Shown piece after piece: positions 1 through 7,413 of a stretch of DNA of 64,000 bases. The stretch is taken from assembly GCF_017312485.1 (NCBI RefSeq), contig NZ_BMBA01000001.1, forward strand, positions 496,001-560,000, written 5' to 3'. Source of the DNA: Clostridium zeae (GTDB taxonomy: Bacteria; Bacillota; Clostridia; Clostridiales; Clostridiaceae). The translations under genes were made by a program, and so were the position numbers. The first letter of the stretch is position 1. The number at the start of each line of letters is the position of its first letter. Under the pieces are notes generated by a model, which saw only the letters and a program-made list of their open reading frames with translations, made no database searches and had not been told where the DNA came from.

Positions 1-421
1 TTTTTGCTAATGCATGATTTATAACATCAATGAAAATAGCCAAGGAAAATAGTCCTGCCCCAACTAATGTTGCATTTAAAGCCGATAATTTTATTCCAAG
101 TGATTTATAATTTATAACAGCCTGTATTATAATAATAAGCCCAAAAAGCACTTGGGTATTAAAATATTTATTAATTTTACTATTGATGTTAACACCTTGA
201 TCTTTATAAAACTTTTCTTTGTCTGAAAATCCTAATTCAACTGGTTTACCTAATTTACTATATACTAAATGCTCGTATTTTTTACTTTTAAGCATAAGGA
301 CTTCATGTATAATACTTAATAATCCACCAACTATAAAAGCTTGCCCAATCCCTCCAGTTGCAGCTATAACTGAAAGTACTATTACTGATACTAATATCAA
401 TAAGTATTTTCTTATATTCAT
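1..421 (-). CDS. Small membrane protein, unknown, 3' end cut by window edge
   Basis: An open frame runs from ATG at 421 to the window start, giving 140 visible codons with no stop. A GAGGGGG ribosome binding site lies about 10 nt upstream. The protein starts MNIRKYLLILVSVIVLS and has a second hydrophobic stretch right after (IGQAFIVGGLLSI). A short charged segment follows (MLKSKKYEHLVYSKLGKPVE), then two more hydrophobic stretches (VLFGLIIIIQAV and LVGAGLFSLAIFIDVI). This fits a four-helix inner-membrane protein. I do not recognise the family. The C terminus is outside the window. Confidence 0.75.
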   Translation of the reverse strand, partial: MNIRKYLLILVSVIVLSVIAATGGIGQAFIVGGLLSIIHEVLMLKSKKYEHLVYSKLGKPVELGFSDKEKFYKDQGVNINSKINKYFNTQVLFGLIIIIQAVINYKSLGIKLSALNATLVGAGLFSLAIFIDVINHALAK

Positions 422-740
422 AATCCACTTCCCCCTCATCTTCTAAATTTATTAGTTATCATAAAGATTCACTTTCTTTATATGTTTTTTTTATTCACTT
501 CTTAATTTAGCTATGATAAGCATTCCATCATTTATTATACCATCAGCTGCCATTATGTGTAAAAATAAGCTATTTAAAGGTATACGTTTTATTGCGAGGT
601 AGTTTATCTATATACTTTTTTCATTGATTTTCATATATTCTTGAATACATCTACTTGTAAAATACCATACTTATAAAAGGATATATAATTAATAGAAGCT
701 TTTGAAAAGAATTCAATACATTTGATAAGGAGAATCTTAA
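422..740. other. Divergent intergenic region, no gene seen
   Basis: About 320 AT-rich bases separate two divergently oriented genes. The region should hold both promoters. A TATAAT-like hexamer lies at 684-689 on the plus strand, 50 nt before the TTG start at 741, but I see no convincing -35 at the right spacing. There is no coding remnant or strong hairpin. Confidence 0.5.
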
Positions 741-1430
741 TTGTTAGTAGATTATTTTTCTAAATTATTTCTAAAACTAGTCCTTTATTCAAAACCTAAT
801 ATAGACTTCTCAGAAGAAGAGATAAAAGAGTATGAAAGTATTATTTCTGAACCTAAGAGCTTTCTTATAAGATATAATAGTAGATTCCCTAAATATCGAT
901 TTATTCACTATCTTTCTTTGAAAGAGAATTTCATACTTCACGGTACTAACAATAAAAACATTGATGAATTTGAACCTAGGATACAAACACTTTTTAATGG
1001 AAAAATCACTGAAGCTGTATTTGCCTCTAAGGATGGGATATGGCCAGTGTTTTATGCAGTATTGGATAGAACTAAGCTTGAACATAGTATAAGAAATGGA
1101 TGTGTCCAAATAAGAACTGGCCCTAAATTTTACTTTTTTTCTCTTTCTAAAGATGATTTAAGAAAGAAGCCTTGGACATCTGGAATGATATATCTGCTTC
1201 CATCTGACAGCTTTCATAAAGTCAGTAATGGCTCAATACAATTTGATGAGTGGATTTGTGAAACACCAGTAAAACCAATTGCAAAATTAGAAGTAAGTCC
1301 TAGGGATTTTTACTTTTGGACTAAAACTTCAGCTCATAAAGAAAATGAAAATATTCCAACTACCATAATAAAATATAAACTTAGAAATCTCGTAGGAATT
1401 AAAAAAAGCTCCTTAATAAAGAGCAAATAA
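741..1430 (+). CDS. Uncharacterised 229-residue protein with an ART-like HGT...VFASKD motif pair
   Basis: Translation begins at TTG 741, chosen because AAGGAGA at 728-734 sits 6 nt upstream. The protein is soluble. I do not recognise it as a named family. A segment reading FILHGTNN...EFEP, followed about 25 residues later by AVFASKDGIWPVFYAVLDR, resembles the strand-1 and strand-2 motifs of small ADP-ribosyltransferase-like folds (LHGS...P...vfAT.d...A). This is inference from pattern only, and no catalytic glutamate is identified. The C-terminal half has several aromatic positions (PKFYFFSL, PRDFYFWTK). It is a single-gene unit with its own terminator at 1447-1490. Confidence 0.75.
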   Translation: MLVDYFSKLFLKLVLYSKPNIDFSEEEIKEYESIISEPKSFLIRYNSRFPKYRFIHYLSLKENFILHGTNNKNIDEFEPRIQTLFNGKITEAVFASKDGIWPVFYAVLDRTKLEHSIRNGCVQIRTGPKFYFFSLSKDDLRKKPWTSGMIYLLPSDSFHKVSNGSIQFDEWICETPVKPIAKLEVSPRDFYFWTKTSAHKENENIPTTIIKYKLRNLVGIKKSSLIKSK

Positions 1431-1446
1431 ATACTTAGTATTAACG

Positions 1447-1490
1447 AAAACCGTGCATAAGGAGGTTTCTTAACAAATATGCATGGTTTT
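1447..1490 (+). terminator. Rho-independent terminator after the 741 gene
   Basis: AAAACCGTGCATA at 1447-1459 pairs with TATGCATGGTTT at 1479-1490 (one G-T wobble) across a 19-nt loop, followed by T-rich sequence. It begins 17 nt after the stop codon at 1430. Confidence 0.75.
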
Positions 1491-1588
1491 TTATGCTAAT
1501 AAGCTTACAATATATGTAGTATAGTGCACTATAGACTTTTTTATAAAGGACATCATTTAATTTAGCTATTATTAAACTTTATATGAAT

Positions 1589-2212
1589 TCACTTAACAAT
1601 CTCAACTTTCTTTAAACTTATTAATGTTGCACAGTCATCATTTTCACTATTATTAGAACATATGCCATACCATAAATAGTCCTTATAATCTCGCTTAACT
1701 ATTTTGTCTTCGTAAGAAGCTGGTGATTTTATAAATTTAATTGGATCACTATAAGTATCATATACTTCAAGTTTAATTACTTCACCGTTATATTCTAAAT
1801 CATATAGCTTATTGACCCATATCTTTTTGTTTTCTCTTGCATATTTCACAATACGAACTCTATCACTAATTTTATGCTTTATATTATCCATAAAAACATC
1901 TAATCTATTGATGTTGTATATAAGTAGGTGATTATCATTAATATTTACATTAAAATCTTGATCTGGAACCTCAACAATATAACCACTATTTATAGCTTTT
2001 TCTAGCGTCATAGTTTTATTATTTAATACCTCTTCTAATTTATTTATAAAAATCATTTTCCCATCAATTTCACTATTTAAACCGTCGATATTATATAAAA
2101 ATTCTCCTATTCTACTAAATTGATCAATATCATAAACTATTTTATGTTCAATATTTGTATTCCCTGCAATTAAAATTGAAGTAGTTAATGTAGTTATAAT
2201 TAAGTTTTTCAT
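1589..2212 (-). CDS. DUF4362-like secreted or anchored protein
   Basis: The 207-residue product starts at ATG 2212 behind AAGGAATGATGAC. A hydrophobic N terminus (LIITTLTTSILIAG) looks like a signal sequence or anchor. There is no lipobox cysteine where related lipoproteins have one (IAGNTN instead of IAGC). The central block VFMDNIKHKISDRVRIVKYAREN, then DLEYNGEVIKLEVYD, matches the DUF4362 pattern: a short helix, then RIV.Y, then a D-L-E-Y-G-I hairpin. Two cysteines (CSNNSENDDC) lie near the C terminus. Function is unknown. Confidence 0.65.
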   Translation of the reverse strand: MKNLIITTLTTSILIAGNTNIEHKIVYDIDQFSRIGEFLYNIDGLNSEIDGKMIFINKLEEVLNNKTMTLEKAINSGYIVEVPDQDFNVNINDNHLLIYNINRLDVFMDNIKHKISDRVRIVKYARENKKIWVNKLYDLEYNGEVIKLEVYDTYSDPIKFIKSPASYEDKIVKRDYKDYLWYGICSNNSENDDCATLISLKKVEIVK

Positions 2213-2303
2213 GTCATCATTCCTTTTGATTATTAAACTTAAAACTATTTTATCTCTTGAGCCAAGCTCTCTAACTTAACTCTCTTTTATTTTGCTTTCA
2301 AAA

Positions 2304-2381
2304 TTATAAAGTTATCCAATTTATTTGACTTAAAAATACTCCAATAACCGTTGCGACTACTGGTGGTGTTTTCTTGATAAA
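2304..2381 (-). pseudogene. Possible tail fragment of an EamA-type transporter
   Basis: Reading the minus strand from 2381 down to a TAA at 2304-2306 gives a 25-codon run (TPPVVATVIGVFLSQINW) that resembles the last helix of EamA/DMT transporters (S-P-V-V-A-T-L-I-G-V-x-L). It directly abuts the stop of the nitroreductase gene and has no start of its own. It is too short to be certain. It could also be non-coding sequence that happens to be hydrophobic. Confidence 0.25.
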
Positions 2382-3569
2382 TCACTTATTTATAAAATCC
2401 ATAACATCTCTTCTCATACTTACAGGAACCTCTTTTGTTGGCTTCCCAACTCTAAAAAACATTTGAATTGTATCGCCTTTGTCAGCGTAATCTTTATGAA
2501 AATTCTCATATTGCTCTTTCATCTCAGTATATTCTTCTAATACCTGACTTAAAGGTTGCATAGCTATTCCTAAAGCATGCCCATTTAGCACTAAACTGCT
2601 ATATACCATGCCGCTTTTTACTTGTTCAATTCGGCTGTTATTCTTTGTGATAACCATACCGTATGCAGGGGTATTTTCTACTGCTGTTTTAGTAGAATTA
2701 ATATATATATCACTTGAAGCTTTTTCACTATTTATTGAAGGAATAAGAGTTATAAGCCCTTGCATCAAGTACTTTTTCAAACCTGTAATGTTTTGCCCTT
2801 CAAAAGAATACCCATATCTATATTTATTTTTCTCATATTCATTTACACGAAATACCTTGGCTGATTCTTCATTCATTCTATGGATATTTGCTTCAATTTC
2901 AGCACCCTTCATTGCATATGCACCTAACTGTTTCAAGCTATTTTTATCATCAAATGTTTTTATTTTGACATCTTCATTACTTAAGTTTAGCAAAGTATCT
3001 AGCTGCTCTTTTGTTAAGCTTGCTTTTTCGTAACTCTCTCTATTTGTGTCAGGTAAAAACATAAAATCATATAACTTACTATCTTCATTTTTATCCTCTG
3101 AAATACTTACTTTAGCCACTGGTTTTTCTTTCATACTGCTAGCTAAGTTTTGTTCATCATACTGACCTTTTGGGAAAAAATCTATGTTTACCTTATACCC
3201 AAAATGCTCTCCTGAAACTACAATATATTCTAAAAATGTTCCTTGTGTAATCATCGTTTGCCTTGCAAAAGGATCTACTTCTTTGGTTAGTAAATCACTG
3301 TTTGCATACAAATAAAAAATATCTTTATTTGGGTCTAACTTTATAATCCATGGCTGCATATTATGTCCGCTTGCAGCTAAAATACCATTTGATATCAGTT
3401 TTATTCTTTTATCTTCAAATTTATCTGAATAACTCTTATCCCATGGCTCCAAATATTTCTCTTTTACAAATGCCCCACCAGCAGTAAATACTACTAATAA
3501 TAACGTAATTAATACTAAAAACATTCCTAACAATACCTTTTTAAGATTTTTCATACTCAAATGTTTCAT
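2382..3569 (-). CDS. Membrane-anchored nitroreductase-family protein (Acg-like)
   Basis: This 395-residue protein has an N-terminal membrane anchor at about residues 10-32 (VLLGMFLVLITLLLVVF), then a nitroreductase-like domain with ILAASGHNMQPWIIKLD, the FMN-pocket helix and S-G-x-N-x-Q-P-W motif of the family. The C-terminal part keeps GHALGIAMQPLSQVLEEY and QMFFRVGKP, which resemble the second half of Acg/twin-domain nitroreductases. It likely acts outside or at the membrane as a flavin-dependent reductase or flavin-storage protein. The start is ATG 3569 behind AAGGGGGAG. The neighbouring TetR gene (3712-4359) on the same strand may control it. Confidence 0.8.
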   Translation of the reverse strand: MKHLSMKNLKKVLLGMFLVLITLLLVVFTAGGAFVKEKYLEPWDKSYSDKFEDKRIKLISNGILAASGHNMQPWIIKLDPNKDIFYLYANSDLLTKEVDPFARQTMITQGTFLEYIVVSGEHFGYKVNIDFFPKGQYDEQNLASSMKEKPVAKVSISEDKNEDSKLYDFMFLPDTNRESYEKASLTKEQLDTLLNLSNEDVKIKTFDDKNSLKQLGAYAMKGAEIEANIHRMNEESAKVFRVNEYEKNKYRYGYSFEGQNITGLKKYLMQGLITLIPSINSEKASSDIYINSTKTAVENTPAYGMVITKNNSRIEQVKSGMVYSSLVLNGHALGIAMQPLSQVLEEYTEMKEQYENFHKDYADKGDTIQMFFRVGKPTKEVPVSMRRDVMDFINK

Positions 3570-3711
3570 TACAGCTCCCCCTTTTTATTATCTGTTTTTT
3601 AAACATTATTATAGATATCACTTATATAAAGAGTTTCAATAGCTTTTCTTCATTAATCCTAAGAATCCAAAATTAAACTTTTTCTGATATGAAATGAACT
3701 ATTTTATGCCA

Positions 3712-4359
3712 TCATTTCCTAATAGCTTTTGTAAGCATTTCAAAAGCCTCTTCCAAAAGCTCCTCAGGATTTTTCTTGTGATACTCCATAATATAACGCT
3801 TCTTTGTCCTTAAAGTATTAAATATTCCTAAGGTGCACGACCATAATACTAAAGCAGTGTTTGTAATGTCTATACTGCTATCAATAGTTCCATCTTCAAT
3901 TCCCTGTTTTAATGAACAAGTAAGATAATCAAATATCTTTTCTCCAAGTTCATAACATTCTTGTTTAGCACTATCTGTTACCCCATTTGAAAAATCCATC
4001 TCACCATTTTCATAATTCATTATTGCACTAAAATATTCAGCATATTGTTTGCTGAATTCAAATAGAATTAGTCCAAGTTTTCTTATCTTGTATATTCCAG
4101 TATCATCACTTACTTTTTTGTCATAATCCTCTATCATTTTTATTAGGATCTTATAGCCTCTAATCATTATTTCAAAATAAATCTGTTCCTTGCTATTAAA
4201 ATATACATATACTGTCCTCTTACTGAATTCTGCAGTTCTTGCTACATCGTCCATAGTTGCCATGTCATAGCCCTTAGAAAAAAATACTCTTTCTGCAGCA
4301 TCTATAATATCTTTTCTCCTCAATTCTTTTTCCTTTTCTTTACGTTCTTCTGCTCCCAT
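3712..4359 (-). CDS. TetR/AcrR-family transcriptional regulator
   Basis: The protein has an N-terminal TetR DNA-binding domain: RRKDIIDAAERVFFSKGYDMATMDDVA, then the recognition helix FSKRTVYVYFNSKEQI. An all-helical ligand domain of about 150 residues follows. I start it at ATG 4359 (MGAEERKEK) behind GGAGA, not at the in-frame ATG 4413. The upstream start would run into the 39-bp operator-like palindrome at 4407-4445 and has no ribosome binding site. The palindrome overlaps the transcription start region, so negative autoregulation is likely. The nitroreductase gene downstream on the same strand (142 nt away) is the probable co-regulated target. Confidence 0.88.
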   Translation of the reverse strand: MGAEERKEKEKELRRKDIIDAAERVFFSKGYDMATMDDVARTAEFSKRTVYVYFNSKEQIYFEIMIRGYKILIKMIEDYDKKVSDDTGIYKIRKLGLILFEFSKQYAEYFSAIMNYENGEMDFSNGVTDSAKQECYELGEKIFDYLTCSLKQGIEDGTIDSSIDITNTALVLWSCTLGIFNTLRTKKRYIMEYHKKNPEELLEEAFEMLTKAIRK

Positions 4360-4406
4360 AATTCCAATTCTCCAAATCTTTAAGTTTAATAAGTATAAAA
4401 AATCTA

Positions 4407-4445
4407 AATGCAATTAAGTAAACTATTGGTTTACTTAATTGCATT
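4407..4445. promoter_or_regulatory. 39-bp perfect palindrome, probable TetR operator
   Basis: Two perfectly complementary 17-bp arms (4407-4423 and 4429-4445; core AAGTAAAC / GTTTACTT) flank a 5-nt spacer. The site lies 48-86 nt upstream of the TetR start codon and touches the -10 hexamer of the promoter at 4443-4471. This is the usual geometry for a TetR protein repressing its own gene. Confidence 0.8.
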
Positions 4446-4471
4446 ATAGTGCAGATATCCATTTTTTTCAA
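4443..4471 (-). promoter_or_regulatory. Sigma-A promoter of the TetR gene
   Basis: On the minus strand TTGAAA (4471-4466) and TATAAT (4448-4443) are separated by exactly 17 bp. The -10 hexamer overlaps the first bases of the 39-bp palindrome. Confidence 0.8.
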
Positions 4472-4504
4472 TACTAATTTACAGGTATTTCAACTTTTAA
4501 CAAA

Positions 4505-4543
4505 AATAAAGCTAGAACGAAATACCTTCGTTCTAGCTTTATT
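4505..4543 (-). terminator. Terminator after the DUF1697 gene
   Basis: A 17-bp perfect stem (4505-4521 with 4527-4543, core AGCTAGAACGAA) has a 5-nt loop. On the minus strand it is followed by TTTTTG. It also shields the TetR promoter from upstream readthrough. Confidence 0.8.
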
Positions 4544-4607
4544 TATTTATATTATTTATTTTGCTATTTAGCTTATCAACAGATTTCAATAAACTTTAAT
4601 TATAGGC

Positions 4608-4663
4608 TGTGTTTAAGAGTATTTTTGAAATTAAGTGTTTATAAAGGAGATGCTATATGAGCC
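4608..4663 (+). repeat. 50-nt remnant similar to 30722-30771, with an orphan RBS and start codon
   Basis: The stretch from 4608 matches 30722-30771 without gaps at about 36 of 50 positions (shared TGTTTAAGA, ATTAAGTG, ATGCTATA). This copy ends in AAAGGAGATGCTATATG, a textbook ribosome binding site and ATG at 4657. The frame then runs straight into the antisense of the DUF1697 gene. I read it as the 5' end of a lost gene or mobile element, not as a working gene. Confidence 0.4.
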
Positions 4664-4679
4664 AGCTATTAGAATTAAC

Positions 4680-5237
4680 TTATTTCTCATCAAACATTGA
4701 TACTAGCTTATTTATTGTATTCCAATTTCTAACTGTACTGGATACCTCTAATTTACCAAGATTGTTAGCGAGTTTAGAATTTCTTATGCTTTTACTAAAT
4801 AGTAAATATACATCTCTACCAATGATTTTATATTTGTTAGCCTCATCTTTATAATTATCTAGAAGCATAATTTTATTCTCTAAAGGTACGGTCTTCATGA
4901 GAGATACATAGAAACACTCCCCTTCAGCCGTTGCTTTCGCTTCTGCTATTTCATCTTCTAAAAATGGGCAGTTTCTTATTATAGCCCTCAGTTCTTCCCC
5001 TGATCTCAAAATTATATCACTGTTAAATCCAAATTGCTCTTCAAAGGCAGCTTCAATTTTATTTATTATTGCTTCCTCTTTATCTTCATCTGTTTTAAAA
5101 ATCACATTTCCACTTTGAATATATGTCTTAACATCAACATAAGCCAATGACTCAAAAAACTGTTTCAAATCCGCCATCTTTATCCTATTTTTTGTACCAA
5201 CATTAATCCCTCTTAATAAAGCTACATATGTAATCAT
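4680..5237 (-). CDS. DUF1697-family protein
   Basis: MITYVALLRGINVGTKN at the N terminus and YIQSGNVIFKTDE further on are the signature of DUF1697 proteins, which are about 180 residues long like this one. The biochemical role is unknown. The start is ATG 5237 behind AAGGTGG. The upstream in-frame GTG at 5246 is part of that ribosome binding site. It sits 52 nt after the soluble nitroreductase gene on the same strand and may share its transcript. A strong terminator follows at 4505-4543. Confidence 0.9.
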   Translation of the reverse strand: MITYVALLRGINVGTKNRIKMADLKQFFESLAYVDVKTYIQSGNVIFKTDEDKEEAIINKIEAAFEEQFGFNSDIILRSGEELRAIIRNCPFLEDEIAEAKATAEGECFYVSLMKTVPLENKIMLLDNYKDEANKYKIIGRDVYLLFSKSIRNSKLANNLGKLEVSSTVRNWNTINKLVSMFDEK

Positions 5238-5289
5238 ATAAACCACCTTATTTGTAATCTAATTACAAACTTCTAAAATTCTTCACCTT

Positions 5290-5829
5290 TTACCAACTTT
5301 CATAATGGATTATTTCTTCTATATTTTTTCTTGGACGCGGTTTTGGTTCTTCATCAGCATATCCTAAAGTGATTATTCCTAATAAATATTTATCTTCAGG
5401 TAAATTAAGTATTGGTCTTATTTCTTTTTGTGTAAACCAAGCTACCCAACATGTGCCTAGTCCTAGATTTTTAGCTTGAAGAAGCATATGACCAACTGAA
5501 ATAGAGGTATCTCTAATAATCTGTTTAACCTCTTCTTGAGAGCTTTCTTCATCTATTTTTATTTCTACAGAATCATCAATTCTTGATCTTATATCTGCAA
5601 CACAGGCTATAAAAACCGGAGCCGTCATCATCCATTTTTGGTTATGAGACGTGTATGCAAGTTTTTCTCTCATTTCCTGTGATTTTATAACTATAAAATG
5701 CCATGGTTGCGTGTTGCTGCCAGATGGCGCAAGCCTTCCACTTTCTATAATCTCAATTATCTTTTCATCTTCTACTATTTCATTTTTATATTTCCTAATA
5801 CTTCTACGACTTAAAATCTCATTTAACAA
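5290..5829 (-). CDS. Nitroreductase-family FMN-dependent oxidoreductase
   Basis: This 179-residue protein has RRSIRKYKNE at the N terminus, LAPSGSNTQPWHFIVIK (FMN binding) and GLGTCWVAWF in the second half, all classical for small nitroreductases that reduce nitro groups, quinones or flavin with NAD(P)H. Translation likely starts at TTG 5829 behind AGGAG with 9-nt spacing; no ATG is nearby. It is probably cotranscribed with the DUF1697 gene. Confidence 0.9.
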   Translation of the reverse strand: MLNEILSRRSIRKYKNEIVEDEKIIEIIESGRLAPSGSNTQPWHFIVIKSQEMREKLAYTSHNQKWMMTAPVFIACVADIRSRIDDSVEIKIDEESSQEEVKQIIRDTSISVGHMLLQAKNLGLGTCWVAWFTQKEIRPILNLPEDKYLLGIITLGYADEEPKPRPRKNIEEIIHYESW

Positions 5830-6071
5830 AACAATCTACTCCTATCTTTTTGGTAATTTATTAATCAAGCTTACATTCATGTTAAGCCTTTATTATTGTC
5901 TATATTATATACCTTTTAAATCCACTATGGAAATGTATTTATAAACATTAATTCTTACCTATCTCCCCCATATTACCACGCAATACAACAACTTATTATA
6001 GTACTTGGAAAAATGCTACAATGAAAATTTTACGACTTGTTTCCTTTTACAATAAATGAGGACTGCCTAAC

Positions 6072-6100
6072 TTGAATTTAAATTTTAATTATGCTATATT
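6072..6100 (+). promoter_or_regulatory. Promoter of the efflux TetR gene
   Basis: TTGAAT (6072-6077) and TATATT (6095-6100) are spaced by 17 bp. The first efflux operator starts at 6099, on top of the -10 end, so bound repressor would block initiation. Confidence 0.75.
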
Positions 6101-6118
6101 AACTAAGTAGTTAGTTAT
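6099..6118 (+). promoter_or_regulatory. Efflux operator copy 1
   Basis: TTAACTAAGTAGTTAGTTAT, one base different from copies 3 and 4. Its core TAACTA..TAGTTA is palindromic and is followed by a second TAGTTA-like half. Confidence 0.8.
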
Positions 6119-6251
6119 GATTTTTTCTTTAACTGTAAATAACTTATAAAAATTGTTTTACCGCTCTATTTCTTACTAGACAATTTATATAAGTTATTAA
6201 TTGAAGTAAAATATTATTTTTAACAACAGCTTTATGAGAGGCGGTGTCAAT

Positions 6252-6872
6252 TTGGAAAAGAATAAATCGCAAGATACTAAACAAAAGCTTTTAGATTCTG
6301 CTATCGAGGTTTTTTCTGAAAAAGGATTCGATGGCGCCAGAGTAGATGAAATTGCAGGTAGAGCGAAAGTAAATAAGGCAATGCTCTACTATTATTTCAG
6401 TAGTAAAGAAAAACTATTTGAAGAAATAATCCTTCAATATAAAAAGGACTTTAAAGAAATAAAGGATAGCTTCATTGATAATGTTGATATCGATGATGAT
6501 AGTAAGATAGAATCTCTATTCCAACTACTATATAACTTTATGGTAAAAAAGAAAGATGTACTTAGAGTCATGATGATTGAATCAATTAAAGCAACTTCAA
6601 GTACTGAGACTATTTTTAGTTCTGCTCTACCATCCTTAGAAATTAAAGTATCAAATCTAAAAAATAAGGGTGTAGCGGTAGAAGATCCTGTAACTCTTAT
6701 GATCAACTCGTTTTTCTATATGATGGTACCAGCCGCAGCTTTTATAGTTATGGGGGAAAAATGGGGCGATTTTTATGGATTTAATGAAGATGATGTAAAG
6801 AAGAAGTTTTTAGAAAGCTATAAACGTATTAGAAAAGAATTTGTTCAAAACAAGCCATATGAATGTACATAG
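6252..6872 (+). CDS. TetR/AcrR-family repressor of the adjacent efflux genes
   Basis: The N terminus has a TetR HTH (TKQKLLDSAIEVFSEKGFDG, then KVNKAMLYYYFSSKEKLFEE). The C-terminal part is a helical ligand domain with a hydrophobic FFYMMVPAAAF segment. GAGAGGCGG at 6236-6244 points to TTG 6252 as the start. The in-frame ATG at 6234 has no ribosome binding site. Four near-identical operators lie at 6099, 6911, 7031 and 7260, before this gene and before the DHA2 exporter gene. The protein very likely represses both and releases on binding an exporter substrate. Confidence 0.88.
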   Translation: MEKNKSQDTKQKLLDSAIEVFSEKGFDGARVDEIAGRAKVNKAMLYYYFSSKEKLFEEIILQYKKDFKEIKDSFIDNVDIDDDSKIESLFQLLYNFMVKKKDVLRVMMIESIKATSSTETIFSSALPSLEIKVSNLKNKGVAVEDPVTLMINSFFYMMVPAAAFIVMGEKWGDFYGFNEDDVKKKFLESYKRIRKEFVQNKPYECT

Positions 6873-6910
6873 CAAATATTAATATATATTTGCTTTATAT
6901 TTTACATTAT

Positions 6911-6932
6911 GTTAACCAAATAGTTAGTTATT
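6911..6932 (+). promoter_or_regulatory. Efflux operator copy 2
   Basis: GTTAACCAAATAGTTAGTTATT, the most diverged of the four copies (one base changed in the left half). It lies 39 nt after the TetR stop codon. Confidence 0.7.
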
Positions 6933-7030
6933 AATTAAATGGAAATATTTTGTTAGTGACTTTTAATTCTAAAGTATTATAATGTTACTATTAAGAGAGC
7001 ATATTTGAGCTTTTTATTTTTTGTCACTTG

Positions 7031-7050
7031 TTAACTAAATAGTTAGTTAT
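7031..7050 (+). promoter_or_regulatory. Efflux operator copy 3
   Basis: TTAACTAAATAGTTAGTTAT, identical to copy 4. It sits between the TetR gene and the exporter promoter. A TATAAT at 6978-6983 upstream may be a second start site. Confidence 0.8.
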
Positions 7051-7231
7051 GCAAAAAAAAATAAATAGTATCTTGTATCTAAAATTTATATTTTTATATG
7101 TTTTAGCATAACAATTTCCTAAAGAATTGATATTATAATTTTTTTGCTAATAAATAGTTACTTATACATGTATAAGTAATAATCTTAATGAAATAAAAGT
7201 ATATTAATTTAGCAATGTATTTTAATCATCC

Positions 7232-7260
7232 TTTACAGGATAAAAATTTTTAATTTTAAT
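7232..7260 (+). promoter_or_regulatory. Promoter of the efflux pump operon
   Basis: TTTACA (7232-7237) and TTTAAT (7255-7260) are spaced by 17 bp. Operator copy 4 begins at 7260, the same arrangement as at the TetR promoter. Confidence 0.6.
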
Positions 7261-7279
7261 TAACTAAATAGTTAGTTAT
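7260..7279 (+). promoter_or_regulatory. Efflux operator copy 4
   Basis: TTAACTAAATAGTTAGTTAT directly after the -10 hexamer of the pump promoter. A long leader of about 135 nt separates it from the exporter start codon at 7414. Confidence 0.8.
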
Positions 7280-7413
7280 GCCATTTTAGATGTTCTTCTC
7301 TACATTTGAAGTTATTTTCAAATTCTCTCATTGTAATTTAACAAGAGCTTTGAAAATGACTTTAGTTTAGAACGATACATCTTTAAATAATCAACTTAGA
7401 AAGGAAGTGCGAA

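Noticed and set aside
3712-4413. Longer TetR start at 4413
   Set aside because: It has no RBS and would place the coding start in the operator region. ATG 4359 fits better.
4657-4854. Plus-strand open frame after a good RBS
   Set aside because: After its first codons it is the antisense of the DUF1697 gene end. I treat it as a remnant.
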